Source: Nocardioides silvaticus
GTDB lineage: Bacteria > Actinomycetota > Actinomycetes > Propionibacteriales > Nocardioidaceae
Direction: 5' to 3'
NCBI RefSeq assembly: GCF_003160695.1
Contig: NZ_QGDD01000010.1
Location: 1 to 64,000, forward strand
DNA: 64,000 nt
The notes below the pieces were generated by a model. The model did not search any database. It was not told the origin of the DNA and saw nothing but the letters and a program-made list of their open reading frames with translations. Positions 32,664 to 39,148 of the stretch are shown piece after piece. Within the stretch, counting starts at the first letter, position 1. Each line of letters opens with the position of its first letter. A program made the translations under genes and the position numbers.

Positions 32664-33656
32664 ATGTCCGCTATCGAGACCGTCCGGGGCCAGGTGGAGT
32701 CGAGCGACCTCGGCGTCACCCTGATGCACGAGCACATCTTCGTCCTCACGCCCGATGTCCAGGCCAACTATCCCGCCGGGTGGGGCGAGGAGGAGACCCG
32801 CATCGCCGATGCCGTCACCCGCCTGCAGAAGGCGTACGACGCCGGCGTCCGCACCATGGTCGACCCGACCGTGGTGGGGCTCGGCCGCTACATCCCGCGG
32901 ATCCAGCGGATCATGGAGCAGGTGCCGATCAACCTGGTCGTGGCGACCGGCGTCTACACCTACAACGACGTCCCGCGGTACTTCAACTACCGCGGCCCCG
33001 CCCTCACCGAGGCGCTCGGCGTCGACGTGCCCGACCCGATGGTCGACCTGTTCGTCGGCGACATCCGCGACGGCATCGCCGGCACCGGCGTCAAGGCGGG
33101 CATGCTCAAGTGCGCCATCGACCACCAGGGCATGACACCCGGGGTCGAGCGGGTGATGCGCGCGGTCGCCAGGGCGCACCTCGAGACCGGTACGCCGATC
33201 ACCGTGCACACCCACCCCGACTCGCAGTCCGGCCTCGAGGTGAAGCGGGTGCTCTGCGACGAGGAGGGCGTCGACCCCGGCCGGGTCGTGCTCGGCCACA
33301 GCGGCGACTCAGCCGACCACGACCACCTCTCCGCGCTGGCGGACGCCGGCTTCGTGCTCGGCATGGACCGCTTCGGCATCTACCTCGACACCACGATGGA
33401 GGCCCGCGCCGACACTCTGCTGGAGATGCTGCGCCGCGGGTACGGCGACCGGATGGTGCTCTCCCAGGACGCCTCCTGCCACATCGACTGGATCGATCCG
33501 GACGTGATGGCGTTCCTCCCGCAGTGGCACTACACCCACCTGTTCGAGGACGTCTTCCCCTACCTGCTCGAGCACGGCGCCACCCAGGACCAGATCGACA
33601 CCATGCTCGTCGACGTCCCGCGGCAGTTCCTCGACCCCGCCTCGGTCGTCGAGTAG
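32664..33656 (+). CDS. Phosphotriesterase-family amidohydrolase (PLL lactonase-like)
   Basis: This 330-residue TIM-barrel metallohydrolase has the first metal pair H22 and H24 (MHEHIF), bridging lysine K149 in GVKAGMLKCA, H182/H184 (VHTHPD), H212 (GHSGDS), and a late Asp in LSQDASCH. This is the phosphotriesterase-like lactonase signature. Relatives hydrolyse lactones, and some act weakly on phosphotriesters. The natural substrate here is unknown; nearby KstR-type boxes raise the possibility of a steroid-derived lactone. Its 3' end runs straight into the hairpin-repeat array. Confidence 0.85.
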   Translation: MSAIETVRGQVESSDLGVTLMHEHIFVLTPDVQANYPAGWGEEETRIADAVTRLQKAYDAGVRTMVDPTVVGLGRYIPRIQRIMEQVPINLVVATGVYTYNDVPRYFNYRGPALTEALGVDVPDPMVDLFVGDIRDGIAGTGVKAGMLKCAIDHQGMTPGVERVMRAVARAHLETGTPITVHTHPDSQSGLEVKRVLCDEEGVDPGRVVLGHSGDSADHDHLSALADAGFVLGMDRFGIYLDTTMEARADTLLEMLRRGYGDRMVLSQDASCHIDWIDPDVMAFLPQWHYTHLFEDVFPYLLEHGATQDQIDTMLVDVPRQFLDPASVVE

Positions 33657-34762
33657 CCCGACCCGCTCCGGTCGTCGAGCCGCCTTCGGTCGTCGAGTAG
33701 CCCGAGCGCGCTAGCGCGAGGGCGTATCGAGACGCCTGCACCCGGGCGCCTACGTCGGGGTCGTGGGTACGCGTCAGGCGTCTCGATACGTCGCTCGCTG
33801 CGCTCGCTCCTACTCGACGACCGGAGGGCTCGCTCGTCTCCGGTCTTCGAGTAGCCCGAGCCGCCTTCGGTCGTCGAGTAGCCCGAGCGCGCTAGCGCGA
33901 GGGCGTATCGAGACGCCTGCACCCGGGCGCCTACGTCGGGGTCGTGGGTACGCGTCAGGCGTCTCGATACGTCGCTCGCTGCGCTCGCTCCTACTCGACG
34001 ACCGGAGGGCTCGCTCTCCTCCTCGACGACCGGAGGGCTCGGTCGTCTCCGGTCGTCGAGTAGCCCGAGCGCGCTAGCGCGAGGGCGTATCGAGACGCCT
34101 GCACCCGGGCGCCTACGTCGGGGGCGCAGGCAGGCGTCAGGCGTCTCGGTACGTCGTTCGCTGCGCTCGCTCTCCTCCTCGACGACCGGAGGGCTCGGTC
34201 GTCTCCGGTCGTCGAGTAGCCGAGCGCGCTAGCGCGAGGGCGTATCGAGACGCCTGCACCCGGGCGCCTACGTCGGGGTCGTGGGTACGCGTCAGGCGTC
34301 TCGATACGTCGCTCGCTGCGCTCGCTCCTACTCGACGACCGGAGGGCTCGCTCTTCTCCGGTCTTCGAGTAGCCCGAGCCGCCTCCGGTCGTCGAGTAGC
34401 CCGAGCGCGCTAGCGCGAGGGCGTATCGAGACGCCTGCACCCGGGCGCCTACGTCGGGGTCGTGGGTACGCGTCAGGCGTCTCGATACGTCGCTCGCTGC
34501 GCTCGCTCCTACTCGACGACCGGCGGTAGCCCGAGCGCGCTAGCGCGAGGGCGTATCGAGACGCCTGCACCCGGGCGCCTACGTCGGGGTCGTGGGTACG
34601 CGTCAGGCGTCTCGATACGTCGCTCGCTGCGCTCGCTCCTACTCGACGACCGGCGGGCTCGCTCTCCTCCTCGACGACCGGAGGGCTCGCTCTCCTCCTC
34701 GACGACCGGGGGGATCGCTTTCCTCCTCGACGATCGGAGGTCTCGCTCTAATCCTCGACGAC
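33657..34762. repeat. Tandem array of long hairpin repeats (about 135-base units)
   Basis: This 1.1-kb gene-free stretch lies between convergent genes. Units at 33688-33822, 33869-34003, 34051-34187, 34207-34340 and 34387-34521 are followed by a left-truncated sixth at 34525-34641. Each begins GGTCGTCGAGTAG and ends with the complement CTACTCGACGACC. Inside is a perfect inner stem CGTATCGAGACGCCTG/CAGGCGTCTCGATACG around a loop of about 36 bases. Unit three carries several changes (GCAGGCAGGCG, TCGGTACG). After the last unit come four shorter copies of CTCGACGACC-type sequence. No transposase is linked. Confidence 0.9.
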
Positions 34763-35767
34763 CTAAGGCGTGGCGATGTCGAGGCCGAACGTGGCGTCGG
34801 TCTGGTAGGGGATCGACAGGATGGCGCGGGAGGCCAGGCCCTCGAAGCGCTCGCGCACGGCGGCGCCGACCCGGTCCATCTCGCCGACGATCGCGAGCGT
34901 GTGGAGCACCTCGTCGTCGACGAGGTCGCCCAGCTCGGCCCAGCGGTCGGTCTTGGTGAACGCGTGCGCCTCGGCGTGCAGGTCACCCCAGCCGTGGTGG
35001 TCGAGGACCGGCCTGTAGGCGGGGGTGGAGGCGTAGAAGCCGATCTGGCGCTTGGTGCCGGCGATCCCGGCGGCCAGCCCCTCCTCGGTGCGGCCGGTCG
35101 CGACCATCGCCATCGCGGTGACGGTGAAGACGCGGTCGGTCTCGGCGGTCGCGCGGCCGGCGGCGAGCTGCGGCGCGATGACCTCCTCCAGGTAGCTCCG
35201 CGACAGGAGCGGGTGGCACATGAACCCGTCGGCGACGGCGCCGGCCGCCTCGATCATCCGCGGGCCGACGCCGGCCAGCCAGATCTCCGGCGACGGCGTC
35301 GGGAGCGGGCCGGGGTTGAAGAGCGGGGGCATCAGCGTGTGCGTGTAGAAGTCGCCCTGGAAGTCGAGTTTCTCCCCGGTCTGCCAGGTGTGCCAGATCG
35401 CGCGGAGCGCGGCGACGTACTCCCGCATCCGTGCGGCCGGGCGCGACCACGGCATCGAGAACCGCCGCTCGATGTGCGGCTTGATCTGCGACCCCAGACC
35501 CAGGACGAAGCGACCGCCCGACAGCCGCTGGAGGTCGTAGGCCGGGTAGGCCATCGCCATCGGAGACCGCGCGAACGCGAGCGCGATCGACGTCCCGAGC
35601 CGGATCCGCTCGGTGCCGTCGGCCGCGAGCGCCATGTAGACGAACGCGTCGTGGGCCCCCTCCGGCACGTAGAGCGCGGAGCGTGGCGAGCGCTCCTCGA
35701 CGGTGCGGGCGACGTCGGCGATCCCGGCCGGGTCGCCGTGGTAGGTCAGGTCGATGTCGACGGGCAT
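34763..35767 (-). CDS. LLM-class F420-dependent oxidoreductase under a KstR-type operator
   Basis: This 334-residue luciferase-like TIM barrel of the TIGR03617-like F420 group carries LYVPEGAHDAFVYMALAA, GRFVLGLGSQIKPHIERRF, a hallmark of the subgroup, and PEIWLAGVGPRMIEAAG. In mycobacteria a KstR-controlled LLM protein of this type (Rv3520c) belongs to the cholesterol regulon. Here a perfect KstR-consensus box lies 22 bases upstream of the ATG, which has AGGAGG at seven bases. A steroid-related redox step is therefore likely. The stop abuts the repeat array. Confidence 0.85.
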   Translation of the reverse strand: MPVDIDLTYHGDPAGIADVARTVEERSPRSALYVPEGAHDAFVYMALAADGTERIRLGTSIALAFARSPMAMAYPAYDLQRLSGGRFVLGLGSQIKPHIERRFSMPWSRPAARMREYVAALRAIWHTWQTGEKLDFQGDFYTHTLMPPLFNPGPLPTPSPEIWLAGVGPRMIEAAGAVADGFMCHPLLSRSYLEEVIAPQLAAGRATAETDRVFTVTAMAMVATGRTEEGLAAGIAGTKRQIGFYASTPAYRPVLDHHGWGDLHAEAHAFTKTDRWAELGDLVDDEVLHTLAIVGEMDRVGAAVRERFEGLASRAILSIPYQTDATFGLDIATP

Positions 35768-35788
35768 GGCGCCTCCTCGGGTGCAGAG

Positions 35789-35802
35789 TAGAACACGTTC
35801 TA
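35789..35802. promoter_or_regulatory. KstR-type operator (site 2)
   Basis: TAGAACACGTTCTA is identical in all 14 bases to the site at 29633. It lies between the LLM gene (22 bases from its start) and the divergent lipoprotein gene (30 bases from its start). Two identical copies of a 14-base palindrome within 6.2 kb argue for one common regulator. Confidence 0.65.
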
Positions 35803-35831
35803 GGCCTGGCGGCGACCGTCCGCGTGGCACG

Positions 35832-36719
35832 ATGCACGGCATGCGCACCGGGCGACCTCTCCTCGCCCTCGTCCTCGCCCTCGTCCTGGTGCTCGCGTGG
35901 CTGGCGGGTTGCGCGTCCGACCCGGAGGACCCAGGCGACTCGGGCGAGCCGACGTCGCCCAGCGCGAGCGGGTCGTCCGCTCCCTCCTCGGTCTCCCCGT
36001 CCGGGAGCGAGGCCACGTCGTCCCCGCCCGCGACGCCGCAGTCCACCCGCTACCGGCCCGACCCGGCGGAGGTCGACGCCGCTGCGAAGCGCACCGCCGC
36101 CCGGGCGGTCGAGGAGCTGCGCTGGGTTCGACAGGTGACCTACACCCAGTACTTCGGCTACCTGCCGCCGAGCGCGAGCATCCTGGTCGAGGCCGACTTC
36201 GAGAAGCGCGGCGGCACGACGTACGACGTCCGGATCAGTCGGCAGGGACCCGGCTGGCAGGTCGACTCGGTCACGCCGGCGGAGCCGGTCCCGCCGCTCG
36301 CCGACCCCTCGCGGCTGATCCGCCGGGTGCTCGACAGCGACCGGATCAGGCTGCCGTGGGCCGGCCGTGCCGACGTCGCGTCGGGACGGATCGCCGAGGA
36401 GGTGCTGCGCTCGATGCTCGCGGTGGCCGAGCAGCACGAGATCACGATCAGCGTCCTGGTCTCCGCCCATCCCGAGCTGGTCTTCGGCACCGACCGCCGC
36501 AGCCGGCACCCCGACGGGTTCGCCTACGACATCGGGAGCATCGACGGCCGGCTGGTGGTCGATCCCCGCAACCGGGCGGCGGTGCGGGACGTCATGCGGC
36601 TCGCGACCGACACCGGCGCCGACCAGGTCGGTGGGCCCGAGGACCTCGACGGGGGCGGCAGCCAGTACTTCGCCGACCTCACCCACAGCGACCACGTGCA
36701 CGTCGGCTTCGACGGCTGA
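35832..36719 (+). CDS. Putative lipoprotein with C-terminal peptidase-like domain
   Basis: This 295-residue exported protein has a lipoprotein signal peptide with lipobox LAGC (lipidated Cys about 27) and a Ser/Pro-rich linker to about residue 75. The globular domain ends with HPDGFAYDIGSIDG and HSDHVHVGFDG. The paired His/Asp segments resemble the zinc site of M15/peptidase-like or hedgehog-type domains, but I cannot assign a family. It would be anchored on the outer face of the membrane. An ATG three codons in is an alternative start. It is divergent from the KstR-boxed LLM gene. Confidence 0.65.
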   Translation: MHGMRTGRPLLALVLALVLVLAWLAGCASDPEDPGDSGEPTSPSASGSSAPSSVSPSGSEATSSPPATPQSTRYRPDPAEVDAAAKRTAARAVEELRWVRQVTYTQYFGYLPPSASILVEADFEKRGGTTYDVRISRQGPGWQVDSVTPAEPVPPLADPSRLIRRVLDSDRIRLPWAGRADVASGRIAEEVLRSMLAVAEQHEITISVLVSAHPELVFGTDRRSRHPDGFAYDIGSIDGRLVVDPRNRAAVRDVMRLATDTGADQVGGPEDLDGGGSQYFADLTHSDHVHVGFDG

Positions 36720-36745
36720 CGGGTTACCACGCGTCCGTTGACAGG

Positions 36746-36774
36746 ATGAGAGAATGAGTGCTTAATTCTCTCAT
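36746..36774. promoter_or_regulatory. TetR-type operator
   Basis: ATGAGAGAAT and ATTCTCTCAT are perfect 10-base arms separated by nine bases, ending ten bases before the TetR-type gene. Long palindromes close to the start are typical autoregulatory sites for this family. Assignment to the neighbouring regulator is by position. Confidence 0.6.
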
Positions 36775-36783
36775 GACCTCAGG

Positions 36784-37449
36784 ATGGCGCGCGTGGTGAA
36801 GCGCGGCCTGCTCGTGGTCGGCGGCCAGCCCGACGACGACGGCCGCGACGCCAGCCGGGGCGCCATCCTCGACGGCGCGATCGCGGCGTTCCTCGACGTC
36901 GGTGTCCGGCGCACCAGCATGGGCGACGTCGCCCGCCGGGCGCGGATCTCCCCAGCCACGCTGTACCGCAAGTTCGCCGGCAAGAGCGGCCTCGTCGAGG
37001 CGGTCTGGCTGCGCGAGGCGCGCCGGTTCCTCGCCGACATGGACGACACGCTCGAGGAGGTACGACGCGCCGGGGGCGATGCCGAGGACCAGGTAGTCAC
37101 GCTCGCCTTCGCCGTCGTCGACGCGATCCGGCGCAACCGGCTGCTGGCGCGGCTGATGCAGACCGAGCCCGAGCTGATCCTGCCGCTGATGACCACCCAG
37201 GCCGGCCCGGTCCTCGCGCTCGGCCGTGACTACGTCACCGGCGTGCTGCGCCGGCTCCAGGACGAAGGGCTGCTGGCCGACTTCGACGCCGAGCCGGTGG
37301 CCGAGGTGCTCGCCCGGCTGTCGCTCAGCCTCGCCCTCACCCCCGAGACCGTGCTGCCCCTCGACGACGACGAGAAGTCGCGCGCCCTGTTCCGGGCCCA
37401 CATCGTGCCCGCCCTCGGCATCACCAAGGAGACCAGGAGGACCCGATGA
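36784..37449 (+). CDS. TetR-family transcriptional regulator
   Basis: This 221-residue regulator has an N-terminal DNA-binding domain ILDGAIAAFLDVGVRRTSMG...ISPATLYRKFAGK (about 28-75) and an all-helical ligand domain. A basic and glycine-rich leader precedes the first helix. It overlaps the MpaB-like gene by four bases (ATGA), so both come from one transcript controlled by the palindrome immediately upstream. The ligand is probably a substrate or product of that oxygenase-like protein, by inference. Confidence 0.87.
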   Translation: MARVVKRGLLVVGGQPDDDGRDASRGAILDGAIAAFLDVGVRRTSMGDVARRARISPATLYRKFAGKSGLVEAVWLREARRFLADMDDTLEEVRRAGGDAEDQVVTLAFAVVDAIRRNRLLARLMQTEPELILPLMTTQAGPVLALGRDYVTGVLRRLQDEGLLADFDAEPVAEVLARLSLSLALTPETVLPLDDDEKSRALFRAHIVPALGITKETRRTR

Positions 37450-38357
37450 GCATCGAGCACCCGCACCCCGACCTGGTCGCCGACCCGACCGCCGGCGAGG
37501 AGGCCGCGCCGGAGATCCACGCCGACGCCGCAGCAGTGCGTGCCGAGGAGATCGCGCTGCTCCGGCGCAAGGTCGACGGCATCTCCGTATTCCTGGCCGG
37601 CCCGTCCAACGTCGTCCTCCAGCTGGCCTGGCCCGAGGTCGGCTACGGCGTGGTGGAGAGCAAGGTCGACAGCGGCAAGGTCACCCAGCACCCCTTCAAG
37701 CGGTTCCGGACGACGATCGGCTACCTCTCCATCGCCCTGCTCGGCAGCGACGAGCAGCGCACCGCGTTCCGCAAGGCCATCGACGGCCAGCACCGCCAGG
37801 TCCGCTCGACCCCCGACAGCCCGGTGAAGTACAACGCCTTCAACCGCGACCTCCAGCTCTGGGTCGCCAGCTGCATCTACTACGGCACGATCGACATCTT
37901 CACCCGGATGCACGGCCCGCTCACCCCCCACGAGGAGGCCGTCGTCCTCCGGGCGGGCGCCCGGATCGGCACCACCCTCCAGGTCCACCCCGACGACTGG
38001 CACCAGACGCCGGCGGACTTCTGGCGCTACTGGGAAGAGGGGCTCGCGCGGTGCCACATCGACGACCGGGTCGGCAGCTACCTCGTCAGCCTGATGAAGG
38101 TCGAGATCATGCCGAAGCCGGTCGCGCGGCTCGCCGGCCCGGCCAACCTCTGGTTCAACAACGGCTTCCTGCCGCAGTCGATCCGTGACCAGCTCGGGCT
38201 GTCGTGGAGCGACGCCGACCAGCGGCGGCACGACCGGATCCTCCGTGGCCTCGGGCGGGTCACCCGCCGCGCACCGCACGTCGTCCGAGCGTTCCCGATG
38301 AACGCGATGGCGTGGAACCTCGAGGTCCGCAGGCGGCTCGGCCGGCCGATGGTCTGA
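37446..38357 (+). CDS. MpaB/DUF2236-family oxygenase-like protein
   Basis: This 303-residue protein of the DUF2236 (MpaB/latex-clearing-protein-like) family carries conserved segments GPSNVVLQLAWPEVGYGV, FKRFRTTIGYLSIALLG, YNAFNRDLQLWVASCIYYG and a C-terminal LWFNNGFLPQSIRD. Characterised relatives bind b-type haem and cleave isoprenoid chains with oxygen; most bacterial members have no known substrate. It is coupled to a TetR regulator. A 9-base tandem repeat starts immediately after the stop. Confidence 0.8.
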   Translation: MSIEHPHPDLVADPTAGEEAAPEIHADAAAVRAEEIALLRRKVDGISVFLAGPSNVVLQLAWPEVGYGVVESKVDSGKVTQHPFKRFRTTIGYLSIALLGSDEQRTAFRKAIDGQHRQVRSTPDSPVKYNAFNRDLQLWVASCIYYGTIDIFTRMHGPLTPHEEAVVLRAGARIGTTLQVHPDDWHQTPADFWRYWEEGLARCHIDDRVGSYLVSLMKVEIMPKPVARLAGPANLWFNNGFLPQSIRDQLGLSWSDADQRRHDRILRGLGRVTRRAPHVVRAFPMNAMAWNLEVRRRLGRPMV

Positions 38358-38384
38358 GCGACCGGGGCGACCGGGGCGACCGGC
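38358..38384. repeat. 9-base tandem repeat after a stop codon
   Basis: Three copies of GCGACCGGG (the last ending in C) start at the base after the TGA of the MpaB-like gene. It resembles the arrays at 30250 and 48245 in unit length and placement. Confidence 0.7.
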
Positions 38385-38449
38385 AACCTGCACAGGATCT
38401 TCACGAGTCGTCCCGGGGTCCCGCCCGCCGCGGCTCCTACGCTCGGAGC

Positions 38450-39148
38450 GTGACCAGTGCCCGCCGGATCCTCGTCGTCGAGGACGAGCCCGTCATCAAC
38501 GGCGCGCTGACGGACCGGCTGACGGCGGAGGGGTACGACGTCGCGCAGGCCTACGACGGACCGGCGGCGGTCGAGGCGTTCGCCGACCGGGAGCCGGACC
38601 TGGTCGTGCTCGACGTGATGCTGCCCGGGTTCGACGGCTACGAGGTGTGCCGGCGGATCCAGGCGGTGCGGCCGGTGCCGGTGCTGATGCTCACCGCCCG
38701 GGACGACGAGACCGACGTGCTGGTGGGGCTCGGCGTGGGCGCCGACGACTACGTCACCAAGCCGTTCCGCATGCGGGAGGTGGTGGCCCGGGTGGCCGCA
38801 CTGCTGCGGCGCGTCGACCGCGCTGCCGAGCTGGCCGGAGGCGCGGCCGGCGGCGTGGCCGACCTCGGTGGCCTGCGCGTCGACGCGGGCGCCCGCCGGG
38901 TGTGGGCCGACGGCGAGGAGGTGCACCTGACGCCGACCGAGTTCGACCTGCTGCTGTGCCTGGCGGGCGAGCCGGGCGTCGTACTCTCGCGCGAGCGGCT
39001 GCTCGCCGAGGTCTGGGGCTGGCCGGGCGCGTCCGGCACCCGCACCGTCGACAGCCACGTCAAGGCGCTGCGCGCCAAGATCGGCGCCGGCCGGGTCCGC
39101 ACCGTGCACGGCGTCGGCTACGCGCTGGAGCCCGGCGGTGCGCCGTGA
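38450..39148 (+). CDS. OmpR-family response regulator
   Basis: This 232-residue regulator has a receiver with acidic E11-D12, phospho-acceptor D55 (VVLDVMLPG), and T-A and K (VTKPF) positions. Its winged helix contains LTPTEFDLLLCLAGEPGVV and TRTVDSHVKALRAKIG. GTG is the start; no better codon lies between the upstream 9-base repeat and the receiver. Its TGA overlaps the kinase GTG, so the pair are translated together. Targets are unknown. Confidence 0.9.
   Translation: MTSARRILVVEDEPVINGALTDRLTAEGYDVAQAYDGPAAVEAFADREPDLVVLDVMLPGFDGYEVCRRIQAVRPVPVLMLTARDDETDVLVGLGVGADDYVTKPFRMREVVARVAALLRRVDRAAELAGGAAGGVADLGGLRVDAGARRVWADGEEVHLTPTEFDLLLCLAGEPGVVLSRERLLAEVWGWPGASGTRTVDSHVKALRAKIGAGRVRTVHGVGYALEPGGAP

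Noticed and set aside
33763-34077. Short open frames within the hairpin array
   Set aside because: They repeat the same Arg/Ser-rich residues because the DNA repeats; no ribosome binding sites and no family.
33757-34660. Direct-repeat array considered as CRISPR
   Set aside because: Units are about 135 bases with long internal palindromes, unequal spacing and no unique spacers of constant length; no cas genes are present.
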